Shown: positions 1 through 11,286 of the stretch, piece by piece
Position numbering within the stretch: position 1 is the stretch's first letter
Layout of the letters: each line of letters begins with the position of its first letter
Assembly (NCBI RefSeq): GCF_900142845.1
Contig: NZ_FSRU01000002.1
Span: forward strand, 3,534,001 to 3,598,000
Length of the DNA: 64,000 nucleotides
Source: Paraburkholderia phenazinium
GTDB lineage: Bacteria; Pseudomonadota; Gammaproteobacteria; Burkholderiales; Burkholderiaceae
Direction: 5' to 3'
Made by a program: the position numbers and the translations under genes
Notes under the pieces: generated by a model
Database searches by the model: none
What the model was told of the DNA's origin: nothing
Seen by the model: only the letters and a program-made list of their open reading frames with translations

Positions 1-2084
<2,084 letters not shown>

Positions 2085-2184
2085 TCCGCAGCTCAAGACG
2101 TTAGATACCCATTCGATGTACCCGCCGCCTTTGTGTGCGGCGGGTGCCGATCCCCCCACCTGTACAGATAGATAAGAGAACCAC

Positions 2185-3651
2185 ATGGGCAAGGCAACCG
2201 GTTTTCTCGAGTTCGAACGTCGCCACGAGACGTACGAAGCTCCGCTCACGCGTGTGAAGCACTACAAGGAATTCGTTGCGGCACTCGCCGACGACGAAGC
2301 GAAGATTCAAGGCGCACGTTGCATGGATTGCGGTATTCCGTTCTGCAACAACGGCTGCCCGGTGAACAACATCATCCCGGACTTCAACGACCTGGTGTTC
2401 CATCAGGACTGGAAGAGCGCGATCGAAGTGCTGCACTCCACCAACAACTTTCCGGAGTTCACGGGCCGCATCTGCCCAGCGCCGTGCGAGGCGGCGTGTA
2501 CGCTTGGCATCAATGACGACCCGGTCGGCATCAAGTCGATCGAGCACGCGATCATCGACAAGGCATGGTCCGAAGGCTGGGTCGCGCCGCTGCCGTCGAA
2601 GCACAAGACGGGCAAGAAAGTCGCGGTGGTCGGATCGGGCCCCGCGGGCCTCGCGGTCGCGCAGCAACTCGCGCGCGCGGGGCACGATGTGACGGTGTTC
2701 GAAAAGAACGACCGGATCGGCGGTCTGCTGCGTTATGGCATTCCCGATTTCAAGCTGGAAAAGTGGCTGATCGATCGCCGCATGCGTCAGATGGAAGCCG
2801 AAGGTGTGACGTTCCGCGCCAACGTGTTCATCGGCAAGGATCCACTGCCTGGGCATATCGGCAACACGGCGAAAGAGACCATCACGCCGGCCGAGCTGAA
2901 AGAGCAGTTTGATGCCGTGGTGCTGTCGGGCGGTTCGGAAACGCCGCGCGACCTGCCGGTGCCGGGCCGCGAGCTGGAAGGTATCCACTACGCGATGGAA
3001 TTCCTGCCGCAGCAGAACAAGGTCAACGCAGGCGACAAGCTTGCCGCTCAACTGCTGGCCAAGGGCAAGCATGTGATCGTGATTGGTGGTGGCGATACGG
3101 GTTCGGATTGCGTGGGCACGTCGAACCGTCACGGCGCGAAGAGCGTGACGCAGTTCGAATTGCTGCCGCAGCCGCCGGAAGAGGAGAACAAGCCGCTCGT
3201 GTGGCCGTACTGGCCGATCAAGCTGCGTACGTCGTCCTCGCATGAGGAAGGCTGCGAGCGCGATTGGGCGGTGGCGACGAAGCGTCTCGAAGGCAAGAAC
3301 GGCAAGGTTGAGAAGCTGATTGCAGTGCGAGTCGAATGGAAGGACGGCAAGATGCAGGAAGTGCCGGGTTCCGAATTCGAAATGAAGGCCGATCTGGTGC
3401 TGCTGGCGATGGGCTTTACGCAGCCGGTGTCGCCGGTGCTGGAAGCATTCGGTGTCGATAAGGATGCGCGTGGTAATGTGCGTGCTTCGACTGAGGGTGA
3501 CAAGGCGTATTACACGTCGGTGGATAAGGTGTTCACCGCGGGTGATATGCGTCGCGGCCAGTCGCTGGTGGTGTGGGCGATTCGCGAAGGACGGCAGTGC
3601 GCGCGGTCGGTCGATGCGTTTCTGATGGGGCAGTCGGAACTGCCGCGGTAA
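2185..3651 (+). CDS. gltD: Glutamate synthase small subunit (NADPH, Fe-S, FAD)
   Basis: Small subunit of glutamate synthase, 488 residues, the usual length. It oxidises NADPH and passes electrons through FAD and Fe-S clusters to the GltB subunit. The N-terminal ~130 residues carry two cysteine groups ([14 protein letters not shown] and CPAPCEAAC) typical of the two 4Fe-4S sites. Two nucleotide-binding Rossmann motifs follow: [10 protein letters not shown] for FAD near residue 150 and [11 protein letters not shown] for NADPH near residue 300. The gene sits just after gltB on the same strand and is followed by a rho-independent terminator, so the two probably share a transcript that ends there. 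Confidence 0.97.
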   Translation: MGKATGFLEFERRHETYEAPLTRVKHYKEFVAALADDEAKIQGARCMDCGIPFCNNGCPVNNIIPDFNDLVFHQDWKSAIEVLHSTNNFPEFTGRICPAPCEAACTLGINDDPVGIKSIEHAIIDKAWSEGWVAPLPSKHKTGKKVAVVGSGPAGLAVAQQLARAGHDVTVFEKNDRIGGLLRYGIPDFKLEKWLIDRRMRQMEAEGVTFRANVFIGKDPLPGHIGNTAKETITPAELKEQFDAVVLSGGSETPRDLPVPGRELEGIHYAMEFLPQQNKVNAGDKLAAQLLAKGKHVIVIGGGDTGSDCVGTSNRHGAKSVTQFELLPQPPEEENKPLVWPYWPIKLRTSSSHEEGCERDWAVATKRLEGKNGKVEKLIAVRVEWKDGKMQEVPGSEFEMKADLVLLAMGFTQPVSPVLEAFGVDKDARGNVRASTEGDKAYYTSVDKVFTAGDMRRGQSLVVWAIREGRQCARSVDAFLMGQSELPR

Positions 3652-3732
3652 GTCTTCGGCCGGCGTGCACGTAGCATGGCGCATGGCTGGTATCGGTTTG
3701 CAGGGCGAGGTGGAGACGACAAGGCAGTAACC

Positions 3733-3768
3733 AAAGCCGGGCGCTCGGAAGGGTGACCCGGCTTTTTC
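3733..3768 (+). terminator. Rho-independent terminator after gltBD
   Basis: A perfect 9-bp stem (AAAGCCGGG at 3733-3741, CCCGGCTTT at 3757-3765) closes a 15-base loop and runs into a T tract, about 80 bases after the gltD stop. The A-rich 5' side means it could also work weakly on the other strand. Confidence 0.8.
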
Positions 3769-3832
3769 GTTGGTCGCGGGCTGCGTATTTGCTTTGGTTT
3801 TGTTGGTCTTTGCTTGACTTCCTCGCGGTCTG

Positions 3833-4480
3833 TTTGCCTGCGGCGCTTTGTTTGTTGGCTTTCTTCGGGCGTTGGCCTCTCCTTGCATTCTTAGTGGTCT
3901 ATTTGTGTCGCCCCTGTGCGGGGCGGCACTTACTTTCTTTGCCCGCCGCAAAGAAAGTAAGCAAAGAAAGCGGGCTGCAACCGCTAGCCCGTAGTGAGCC
4001 ATCCCGATCTGCTACTGGGAACGGCCCAACACGAGACCCGCCCTCGCATCACCCACGTTAGTGACAAGGCTGTCATCCGTTCCAGCGTTGCGCTGCGCGC
4101 CCCGCCGTCGGGTATAACGCCTTGTGCAATTTAGGTAGGATATCTAATGTTTTTTTGTCTGTCTGTGCTGTTTGCACTGGCAGGCTCTGCCTTCCTTGGC
4201 AAACCCGTCCGCGACGCACGTAGTGCGGAGTGGGATGAATGAGCGCTGTGTCACGAACGTGGGAAATACGAGGGCGGGTCTTGTCTTCGGACCACTCCGG
4301 GTTCGCGGAAGATGTGGACACCTAAGAGCTAGCGGTGTGAGCCCGCTTTCTTTGCTTACTTTCTTTGCGGCGGCAAAGAAAGTAAGTGCCGCCCCGCACA
4401 GGGGCGAACCTAATAGACCGATAACAAAGCAAGGAGAGGCCAACGCCCCAGGAACACAACCAAAGCGCCGCAAAGGCAAA
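3833..4480. repeat. Large imperfect inverted-repeat intergenic element (arms ~250 bp)
   Basis: The gap between gltD and dadA is filled by two diverged inverted arms, about 3833-4084 and 4230-4480, around a ~145-bp centre. Each arm contains its own internal palindrome, CTTACTTTCTTTGC facing GCAAAGAAAGTAAG (3929-3942/3948-3961 and 4355-4368/4373-4386), next to a block with CCCCTGTGCGGGG. The outer ends share GGCGTTGGCCTCTCC in opposite orientation, and the inner parts share GACCCGCCCTCG. Open frames across it look like read-through of the repeat and are not annotated as genes. I associate such elements with repeated non-coding sequences of Burkholderia-group genomes; that is recollection, not a search. 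No transposase is present. Confidence 0.8.
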
Positions 4481-4488
4481 AAAAGAAC

Positions 4489-5754
4489 CTACTTCCCATA
4501 CCGCGCAATCGTGAGCCCCTCCAACGAAATCTCCGGCTCGCGCAGCGTAACAAGATCAGCAACAACCTTCCCGGACCCCATAGCCATAGCCCAACCCGTA
4601 GACCCATGCCCCACGTTTAGCCAAAGATTCCCAACCCCGGATGGACCAAGCAAAGGCGCGCCATCCGGCGTCATAGGCCTCCTCCCAACCCAAAAATGCG
4701 CCGAACTAGGCTTAGCCGCATGCGGAAACCAGTCATCAAGAACCTTAAGCAAAGTCTGCAGCGCCTGCTCGCGTAAAGTGGACTGCCGATTCCCTAACTC
4801 CGCAGTCCCCGCCACCCGCACATTCCTCCCAAACCGCGTAATGGCCGTCTTCAAAGACTCATCCATGACAGCGGCCCGCGGCGACTTCTCATCATCGATC
4901 ACGGGCAACGTAGCCGAATACCCTTTGACGGGATAAAGCGGCACCTTGACTCCAAGCGGCGCCAGCAACGGCGCACTATCCACCCCAAGCGCTACCACCA
5001 CGGCATCCGCAGCGAGCACCTCATCGCCACGCTCGCTACCCACCCGCACGCCACGCACCACACCACCCTGAACATCGAGCCCCGTCACCCGCGTATCGAG
5101 CCGAAACCGCACCCCATTGCCCTCGCAGATAGATCGCAGCTCACGAGTAAACCGCGCACAGTCCCCAGCCTCATCGTCGGGCAGATACAAGCCGGATAAC
5201 GGCGTCTCACGCGCCCACCGTAACCCCGGCTCGATCTCCACACACTGCGCCGCACTCACCTCGCGATACGCAATCCCGGCATCGCGCAGCACGGCGAGAG
5301 CAGGCTGCGCCAGCTCCACGTCATACTCGCTGCGAAACAACTGCAGATATCCCTGGCTACGTCCGTACTCGAACGGATGACGCCCGCGAAATTCCTGCAG
5401 ACAGCTCCGGCTGTAATAAGCAATCCGCTGCATGCGCTGCTTGTTCACGCGAAACCGCTCGAGATCGCACTCACGCAGCCAGCGTGCGATCCAGCGCCAC
5501 TGCGCAGGGTCAAAGGTCGGCCGGAAGATCAACGGCGATGCAGGCTTGAACAGATATTTGAGGATCTTCGCCGGCATGCCCGGCGCCGCCCACGGCGTGA
5601 CATAGCCCGGTGCGATCACGCCGGCATTGCCGAAACTGGTGGCGAGCGCCACGTCGGGCTCGCGTTCGATCACGGTGACCTCGCACCCCTGGGCGCGCAG
5701 GTAAAAGGCGGTGGCGACGCCGATGACGCCGCCGCCGAGAACAATCGTTTTCAT
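4489..5754 (-). CDS. dadA: D-amino-acid dehydrogenase, DadA-like FAD oxidoreductase
   Basis: FAD-dependent oxidoreductase of the DadA family, 421 residues. Such enzymes oxidise D-amino acids (classically D-alanine) to 2-oxo acids at the inner membrane and feed electrons to the quinone pool. The first residues form the FAD dinucleotide-binding fold (VLGGGVIGVATAFYL). The family-typical segment SFGNAGVIAPGYVTPWAAPG lies near residue 40, and a second FAD contact (VGHGSTGWAMAMGSGK) lies near the C terminus. The gene is 16 bases downstream of an MFS transporter gene on the same strand, so the pair may form an uptake-plus-oxidation unit. Its stop codon is close to the edge of the palindromic element. 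The exact amino-acid substrate cannot be read from sequence. Confidence 0.85.
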   Translation of the reverse strand: MKTIVLGGGVIGVATAFYLRAQGCEVTVIEREPDVALATSFGNAGVIAPGYVTPWAAPGMPAKILKYLFKPASPLIFRPTFDPAQWRWIARWLRECDLERFRVNKQRMQRIAYYSRSCLQEFRGRHPFEYGRSQGYLQLFRSEYDVELAQPALAVLRDAGIAYREVSAAQCVEIEPGLRWARETPLSGLYLPDDEAGDCARFTRELRSICEGNGVRFRLDTRVTGLDVQGGVVRGVRVGSERGDEVLAADAVVVALGVDSAPLLAPLGVKVPLYPVKGYSATLPVIDDEKSPRAAVMDESLKTAITRFGRNVRVAGTAELGNRQSTLREQALQTLLKVLDDWFPHAAKPSSAHFWVGRRPMTPDGAPLLGPSGVGNLWLNVGHGSTGWAMAMGSGKVVADLVTLREPEISLEGLTIARYGK

Positions 5755-5770
5755 GTCTGATCAATGCACA

Positions 5771-7030
5771 TCAGGATGCCGGGCTCGCCGCCGCGAGCGC
5801 CTTGCCCCTGGTTTCGGGCAGGCACAGCGCCGCGGCGATGACCAGCAGATAGCCTGAGCCGGCGACGAGGCCCATCGCGTTGACGAGCGTCATCGATTGG
5901 GACAGCGTGCCGACGAGAATCGGGAAGAACGAGCCGAGCCCGCGCCCGAGGTTATAGCAGAAGCCCTGGCCGGAGCCGCGGATTTCGTTCGGATACAGCT
6001 CGGACAGATACGCGCCGACTCCCGCGAAAATCCCCTGCACGACCACGCCGAGCGGAAAACCGAGCAGCAGCATCGCGCTGTTGGTGATGGGCAGCATCGT
6101 GTAGGCCATGCCGAGCACGAACGAGCCGATCGCAAACAGGATGAACGACGCACGCCGGCCAATCTTGTCGCACAGGATCGCCCCGACAATGTAACCGGTG
6201 AACGAGCCGACGATCAGCACGATCAGATAGCCGCTGGTGTTGAATACGGACAGATGCCGCACCGTCTTCAGATAGGTCGGCAACCAGGTGGTGATCGCGT
6301 AGTAGCCGCCTAGCATGCCGGTGCAGAGCGCGCTGCCGAGCAGTGTCGTCCGGAGGTGAGGAAAGGAAAAGATCTGCAGGAAGTGCGAGGTGTCGAAGCC
6401 GCTGTCGCGCGCCCGGCGCGTGGCGAGATAGATCTCCGGGTCGCTGACGTTGCGGCGGATATAGACAATCCACAAGGCCGGCAGGATGCCCACCCAGAAG
6501 CACGCACGCCACGCGATCTGCTCCGGCAACAACGCGAACGACGCCCAGTAGATGATCGCCGCCGCCGCCCAGCCGAACGACCAGCTGCTCTGCACGGTGC
6601 CGACCGCCTTGGCGCGATGCTGCGGCGAGCGGATCGTTTCGGCCATCATGACCGTCACCACCGACCATTCCCCGCCGAAGCCGATGCCCTGCAGCGTGCG
6701 GGTGGTCAGCAGTTGCCAGAACGAATGCGTGAAGCCCGACAGGCAGGTGAAGAGGGCGAAGGTCGCGATGGTCCATTGCAGCACGCGGACCCGCCCGTAG
6801 CGGTCGGAGAGAATGCCGGCGAGCCAGCCGCCCACGGCCGAGGAAATCAGCGAACTGGTGGCAATCAGCCCCGCTTCGCTCTTGGTCATGCCCCACGTGG
6901 CGATCAACGTCGGGATCAGGAACGAGTAGATCATGAAGTCGAACGCGTCGACTGCGTAACCGCCGAAGCCCGCGTAGAGCGTGCGGCGCTCGCGCGTCGT
7001 CAACTCCGTGAACCACTGAAATGACGCCAT
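5771..7030 (-). CDS. MFS transporter (sugar-acid / aromatic-acid:H+ symporter-like)
   Basis: Polytopic membrane protein of 419 residues with about 12 hydrophobic segments, of the major facilitator superfamily. The loop after helix 2 carries SDRYGRVRVL, a version of the MFS signature, and helix 4-5 has RTLQGIGFGGEWSV, typical of the sialate / aromatic acid:proton symporter subfamilies. It lies directly upstream of the dadA-like gene on the minus strand with a 16-base gap, so it may import that enzyme's substrate or a related amino or organic acid. The true substrate is unknown. The start was chosen as the ATG preceding ASFQWFTELT. Confidence 0.85.
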   Translation of the reverse strand: MASFQWFTELTTRERRTLYAGFGGYAVDAFDFMIYSFLIPTLIATWGMTKSEAGLIATSSLISSAVGGWLAGILSDRYGRVRVLQWTIATFALFTCLSGFTHSFWQLLTTRTLQGIGFGGEWSVVTVMMAETIRSPQHRAKAVGTVQSSWSFGWAAAAIIYWASFALLPEQIAWRACFWVGILPALWIVYIRRNVSDPEIYLATRRARDSGFDTSHFLQIFSFPHLRTTLLGSALCTGMLGGYYAITTWLPTYLKTVRHLSVFNTSGYLIVLIVGSFTGYIVGAILCDKIGRRASFILFAIGSFVLGMAYTMLPITNSAMLLLGFPLGVVVQGIFAGVGAYLSELYPNEIRGSGQGFCYNLGRGLGSFFPILVGTLSQSMTLVNAMGLVAGSGYLLVIAAALCLPETRGKALAAASPAS

Positions 7031-7324
7031 GCCGTCTCCTGAGCCCCTGATCCTGTTGTGCGCGGTTCACACTGTGCGCCCCGGTGCGCCCCTATTTTAC
7101 GGCTCCGAAAGACGAGTGGACCAGTCCGGACAAAAAACCGCTCCAATTGGGCAGGCGTCCGCGCCGGCGCGTCTTCCGCGCGTTCGGGGGTGAATTTCAC
7201 ATTCTTACTGCGTGCTACTTGGTAACCCATTGAGTAGTTTTGGTCGGTACACTCCGCTGCAGCGCAGTTTGTTTTACGCCATCCATCCGTCCTGCAGCGC
7301 AAACGCGCCTTACCAATACATTCA

Positions 7325-8266
7325 ATGGATTTCATTGCGAAAGTCCGCTTACCCGCGACTCGTTCCGGCAATACTCCGCCGCCACAGTTTGTACGGAATG
7401 GTGAGCTTTCGTCGCGCCGTGCCTTCCTGAAGGGCTCGGCAAGCGTGTTGCTGATGTCGGGGGTCGGCAGCGCGCTGCTGTCGGCATGCGGCGGCGGGTT
7501 GTCGTCCGATCTGCCGGACACGCCGCGGCTTGCGTCGGTGGACAATTTCCGCGACATCGGCGGCGCGGGCGGCGGCTATCCGACCGTGGATGGCCGGCAG
7601 GTGCGGCGCGGCATGTTCTATCGCGCGAACGCCTTGACCCTGAGTATCGCGGACAAAGCCGTGATCGACACGCTCAACATTGCGACCGTCTACGATCTGC
7701 GCACGCCCGGTGAAATCGCCCGCGTCGCGGACGTGCTGCCGATTAGCGCAACGTACCAGCGCATCAATGTCCTGGGTGAGCTCGACCAGATCGTGCCGCC
7801 GAACCAGCAGTTGGGGGGCGCGATGGCGACCATGGAGAGTGCCGAACGCGCTTACGTGACAGGCACGGCGCAGCGGGCCGGGTATGGCGCGCTGCTCTCG
7901 CAACTGGCGAACACGGCGGGCGCGCAACTGGTCCACTCCACCGCGGGCAAGGACCGCACCGGCTGGGTTGCGGCGTTGCTGCTCAGCATTGCGAACGTCC
8001 CGCTCGACCTGATCATGCAGGACTATCTTCTGACCAATACCTACTCGGCCGCGTCGATCAACGCCGAGGTCGCCGCCATCCAGTCACAGAGCGGCGCTGC
8101 CGCGGCTACGCTGGACGCGCCGTTCTTCAGTGTGCAGGAGAGTTTTCTACAGGCGGGCTTCGATCAGGTGCAGGCGAGCTACGGCACGATGTCGAGCTAC
8201 CTGACCGCGGGGCTCGGCTTGTCGCAGTCGACGATCGATACGCTGCACGACCGTCTGGTCGTCTGA
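7325..8266 (+). CDS. Tat-exported lipoprotein of tyrosine-phosphatase family with Cys-to-Ser active site
   Basis: A 313-residue member of the bacterial tyrosine/serine phosphatase family (Tyr_phosphatase3 type): it has the N-terminal block NFRDIGGAGG...YPTVDGRQVRRGMFYRANAL, then VYDLRTPGEIA, and a P-loop-like segment near residue 205. The family P-loop reads HC-x2-GKDR-TG, but here it is HSTAGKDRTG, with codon TCC in place of the catalytic cysteine. The N terminus has a twin-arginine motif (SRRAFLKG), a hydrophobic stretch and a lipobox-like LLSAC, so it is predicted to be Tat-exported and perhaps lipidated. No clear ribosome-binding site precedes the ATG used, so the start is uncertain. It probably cannot do normal cysteinyl-phosphate catalysis and may be a binding pseudophosphatase. 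Confidence 0.8.
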   Translation: MDFIAKVRLPATRSGNTPPPQFVRNGELSSRRAFLKGSASVLLMSGVGSALLSACGGGLSSDLPDTPRLASVDNFRDIGGAGGGYPTVDGRQVRRGMFYRANALTLSIADKAVIDTLNIATVYDLRTPGEIARVADVLPISATYQRINVLGELDQIVPPNQQLGGAMATMESAERAYVTGTAQRAGYGALLSQLANTAGAQLVHSTAGKDRTGWVAALLLSIANVPLDLIMQDYLLTNTYSAASINAEVAAIQSQSGAAAATLDAPFFSVQESFLQAGFDQVQASYGTMSSYLTAGLGLSQSTIDTLHDRLVV

Positions 8267-8286
8267 ACGCGCGCATCGCGGCCCGG

Positions 8287-8321
8287 AAAAAAAGCGGCCC
8301 GCCCGGGCAACAGCTGGGCGG
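8287..8321 (-). terminator. Probable terminator of the histidine-kinase operon
   Basis: Read on the minus strand, a CCGCCC/GGGCGG stem (8316-8321 with 8299-8304) is followed after five bases by seven T residues (8293-8287). It lies about 100 bases downstream of the kinase gene and just past the convergent phosphatase gene. The five-base gap between stem and T run makes it less than ideal. Confidence 0.5.
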
Positions 8322-8423
8322 ACCGAACAGGGGGCTATCGAGGAAGCCCGCGCAGACTATACGTGCGCGAGCGCCGATAACGCCGCCCTGTAAGGACGCG
8401 TAAGCGCTGCGTCGTCGGGCGCT

Positions 8424-9737
8424 TCACCCTTCCTGCAGTCCGATCGGCAGGGCGATGCGCACGCACAGGCCGCCGCCCGGATGGTTGTAGACATCGCACC
8501 GTCCGCCGCGATCGTGCGCGAGGCGCGCCACGATCGCGAGTCCCAGGCCGCAATGGCCTTCGCCGCCGCGCGCGGCGTCGAGGCGCACAAACGGCTTCAT
8601 CGCGGCGGCAATCCTGTCGTCGGGAATCCCTGGACCATGATCGCGGACGCTGACCACCCAATGGCGGTCGTCGCGCGCCGTCGCGATTTCAACGGGCGGC
8701 GCGCCGTGTTCGAGCGCGTTGTCGACCAGGTTCGTCACCAGCCGGTCGAGCAGGGTGCGCGGCAGCGCGAACTGCGCACCCGCACGCAGATCGAGGTGGA
8801 AGAGCGGGGCGTCGGCGAGGTCGCCGTCGGCGCTATCCATCGGGTCGGCGAGTTCGGCGATATCGGCGTCGGAAAACTGTTCGCGCAGGAAGGCGTCGAC
8901 TTCGACCGGCGGTCCGGCGTCGGCGGCCTGGCCGGCGAATTCGAGAAACTGCTGAACGATATTGGTGAGCGAATCGACGTCGCGAATCAGGCCGGCCCGC
9001 TCGTTCTCTGCGACCAGCACGCTGGCCCGCAGCTTGAGCCGCGTGAGCGGCGCCTTCAGGTCGTGTGCCACGCCGGCCAGCATGACCGCCTGGTCGTCAC
9101 CGGCTTCGTTCAGACGCCGCATCATGTCGTTGAACGAACCGATCAGGTCGCGCAGCTCGCGCGGCCCCTGCACGTTCACCGGCTCGGGTCGCCCGCCGGC
9201 GCCGAACGAGCGCGCAGCGTGCGCCACGCGCGAGAGCGGCCGCTGCATCTGCCAGACCGCCAGCAGCGAGAGGATCAGTGCGGCCACCAGCATCGACACG
9301 GTTTCGACGATAAAGCGTGGACGCGGCGGTATATCGACCGGCACCACCACCCACATCGACTTGCCCGGATAGCGGATCCATAGGCGCGGCGGCCGCGCAT
9401 CGTCGACTTCGATCTGGGTGCCCGGCGGCATGCGGCCACGCAAATGCTGGCTCAGTTCGACGAACTGCCGTTCGGTCGGCGGATGCAAATGGATCGTGGA
9501 GGGCATGTTCCAGGTCGGCACCAGATGCACGCGCATCGCGGGCGCGAGGTCGGCGCCTTGCACCGGTTCGCCGTTGGCCGCCTGCAGCATCAGCAGAATG
9601 CCGCGCGCGAAACCGTCCACCTCGTGGTGAGGCGGTTGCATCACGATCAGTACGAACCAGCCGGCCTGAATTGCCAACAATACCGCCGTCGAGAGCAACG
9701 CCATTCTGCCGAATAGCGTGTTCAACGGGTTTTTCAT
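8424..9737 (-). CDS. Sensor histidine kinase (EnvZ-like architecture)
   Basis: Inner-membrane histidine kinase of 437 residues when started at the ATG preceding KNPLNTLFGRMALL, which overlaps the response-regulator stop codon by four bases (ATGA). Two transmembrane segments (near residues 10-32 and about 150-172) flank a periplasmic sensor loop. A HAMP-like linker, the dimerisation domain with phospho-acceptor His225 (VAHDLKAPLTRLK), and the ATPase domain follow. The ATPase domain shows the N box NLVDNALEHG, the G1 box DHGPGIPDD and the G2 segment CGLGLAIVARL. It should phosphorylate the OmpR-type regulator encoded immediately upstream. The stimulus is unknown; the adjacent genes for exported and envelope proteins suggest an envelope signal. 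Confidence 0.92.
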   Translation of the reverse strand: MKNPLNTLFGRMALLSTAVLLAIQAGWFVLIVMQPPHHEVDGFARGILLMLQAANGEPVQGADLAPAMRVHLVPTWNMPSTIHLHPPTERQFVELSQHLRGRMPPGTQIEVDDARPPRLWIRYPGKSMWVVVPVDIPPRPRFIVETVSMLVAALILSLLAVWQMQRPLSRVAHAARSFGAGGRPEPVNVQGPRELRDLIGSFNDMMRRLNEAGDDQAVMLAGVAHDLKAPLTRLKLRASVLVAENERAGLIRDVDSLTNIVQQFLEFAGQAADAGPPVEVDAFLREQFSDADIAELADPMDSADGDLADAPLFHLDLRAGAQFALPRTLLDRLVTNLVDNALEHGAPPVEIATARDDRHWVVSVRDHGPGIPDDRIAAAMKPFVRLDAARGGEGHCGLGLAIVARLAHDRGGRCDVYNHPGGGLCVRIALPIGLQEG

Positions 9738-10474
9738 GAGTCTGCCGCGCCCTCGATCGAGAACGGCGTGCCGTCGGCGTCCGGCACGAAGACGTAACCC
9801 TTGCCGCGCACGGTCTGCACATAGCACGGGCTCGACGGATCGTCCTCGATGACGCGGCGCAGCCGCCAGATCGGCACATCGAGGCTGCGGTCGCGAAAGG
9901 CGAGGTTGTCGCGGTGGACCAGATCGTGGATCAACACGCGCGAAAGCACCTTGTACGGATTGTTGACGAAGATCTTCAGCAGCGCGAATTCACTGTCGCG
10001 CAGGGCCAGTCGCGTGTTGTCGCGCGACAGCGTGCGCGTCGCGAAGTCGAGTTCGAACGGCCCGAAATGATACGGCTTGCGTGCTTCGGGCGCACTGGTG
10101 GTCGACGGCCCGCGCCGGCGCAGCACCGTCTGGATGCGGGCGAGCAACTCGCGCGGATCGAACGGTTTCGTCAGATAGTCGTCGGCGCCGAGCGACAGAC
10201 CGACAATGCGGTCCGCCACCGTGCCGCGCGCTGTGACGAAGATCACCGGAATGTCGTCGCCGGCGGCCCGCAGCGCGGTGAGCGCGCGCAGGCCGTCGGT
10301 GTTCGGCATCATGATGTCGAGCACAACGACCGACGGCCGCTCTCTTTCGAGGCGGCGTTGCAAATGCGTGCCGTCGTGGAGCACGGAAGCGTCGAACCCG
10401 TTCGATTGCAGAAAGCGGCAAAGCAGATCGCGTACGACCGGGTCGTCGTCGACGATAAGGACCTGTGGATTCAT
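9734..10474 (-). CDS. OmpR-family response regulator
   Basis: Response regulator of 246 residues: receiver domain with acidic pocket D9-D11 and phospho-acceptor Asp53 (VVLDIMMP), the TKPF lysine near residue 102, then a winged-helix DNA-binding domain ending in the characteristic VQTVRGKGYVFVPD. It is the first gene of a two-gene operon with the histidine kinase (4-base overlap). It is strikingly similar along its whole length to the orphan regulator at 12764-13510, including the interdomain linker, so the two look like paralogues. The divergent upstream region leads to a cluster of small exported proteins that may be its targets. Confidence 0.93.
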   Translation of the reverse strand: MNPQVLIVDDDPVVRDLLCRFLQSNGFDASVLHDGTHLQRRLERERPSVVVLDIMMPNTDGLRALTALRAAGDDIPVIFVTARGTVADRIVGLSLGADDYLTKPFDPRELLARIQTVLRRRGPSTTSAPEARKPYHFGPFELDFATRTLSRDNTRLALRDSEFALLKIFVNNPYKVLSRVLIHDLVHRDNLAFRDRSLDVPIWRLRRVIEDDPSSPCYVQTVRGKGYVFVPDADGTPFSIEGAADS

Positions 10475-10901
10475 CTTGAAATTTTAGACTGGCGCGCATG
10501 GCGAGCGGCCGATTGTTTTCTTACCAACACTTACCTGTTGCCGTCCAGCCGGGCGGCAGTCCCTCCACCTCGCGCTGGAAGCCTTGCTGCATAAGGCTAA
10601 CCGGCCAATTTTCGACGCTAAAGTTGGCAATATAAATTGCACATTGGGGGACGTATCGCACTGCAATCGCTTACCGGAATTGCTGCGAGGAAAGAAATGG
10701 CGCCCAATCGAAACCCCTCGTAAGAACCGTGGAAAAGCGCGCGTTCCTTCGTGCATTGTGACGGAGCGCGCGGCGGGATGATTCGACCTGTAGTCCATCG
10801 CCGCCGCATTTCGTTGACCTGAAGGGTGCGTTTCTGTCCTCCCAGTGTCGGCGCAGATGCGGCAATCGAATCCGCACCCCAAGCGTCACGCGAGGCAGAC
10901 C
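10475..10901. other. Divergent intergenic region upstream of the response regulator
   Basis: About 430 bases between the minus-strand regulator and the plus-strand small-protein genes. Part of it (around 10590-10660) is less GC-rich than its surroundings, as expected for a divergent promoter. Short open frames here lack ribosome-binding sites and protein-like composition. I could not assign a specific operator or promoter. Confidence 0.4.
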
Positions 10902-11069
10902 ATGACCGTCACCAACAATCTCCGTCCCACTACTTTCCCGCCCGTGCAGCGCGAGCGGCCGTCGCCCACGCCGGACAACACGGCGAAGCCGGACGCGCTG
11001 CCGAGCGAACCCGCCACGCCGGTGTCGCCCGGCGGCCTCGTCGGCAATCACGTCAACACGACAGCCTGA
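10902..11069 (+). CDS. Small proline-rich hypothetical protein
   Basis: A possible 55-codon gene starting at the ATG after GAGGCAGACC, which gives a plausible ribosome-binding site. The product is rich in proline, threonine and polar residues (TFPPVQRERPSPTPDN) with no hydrophobic segment and no recognised domain, so it is probably disordered if made. It ends 16 bases before the next small gene on the same strand, which suggests a small operon. Function unknown; it could also be untranslated leader sequence. Confidence 0.4.
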   Translation: MTVTNNLRPTTFPPVQRERPSPTPDNTAKPDALPSEPATPVSPGGLVGNHVNTTA

Positions 11070-11085
11070 CCTGACGAGAGCGCCT

Positions 11086-11283
11086 GTGTCCACTCTGACT
11101 GTTTTCAAGCGCTGTGTGCGGGCCGCGAGCTGGCTGGCGATGGGCGCGATGCTGCTACCCCTCGACGGCTGCGGGGTCGCCGCATTGCCCTGCCGCCTGA
11201 CGGCGGCGACGCTCGACATCCTGCCGGTTGTCGGGCACGCCGCCGCTACGCCCTTCAACGCGTGTGCATCAGCGATCGACTGA
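11086..11283 (+). CDS. Small predicted lipoprotein (DUF6726-like)
   Basis: A 65-residue product from a GTG start. It has a charged N terminus, a hydrophobic stretch and LPLDGC, a loose lipobox, followed by a short mature part with the pattern CGVAALPCRLT and ILPVVGHAAATPFNACASAID. This resembles small Burkholderia lipoproteins that I recall as the DUF6726 family; I could not verify this by search. It lies in a same-strand run of four genes encoding exported proteins (10902-12746) and ends only three bases before the next start. Confidence 0.6.
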   Translation: MSTLTVFKRCVRAASWLAMGAMLLPLDGCGVAALPCRLTAATLDILPVVGHAAATPFNACASAID

Positions 11284-11286
11284 GCC

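Noticed and set aside
2101..4002. 633-codon minus-strand frame opposite gltD
   Set aside because: Antisense to a certain gene and rich in Arg/His/Gln as GC-rich shadows are.
3753..4061. Plus-strand open frame over the palindromic element
   Set aside because: Its codons follow the repeat arm (leucine- and lysine-rich by chance), there is no ribosome-binding site, and the mirrored arm gives a similar spurious frame.
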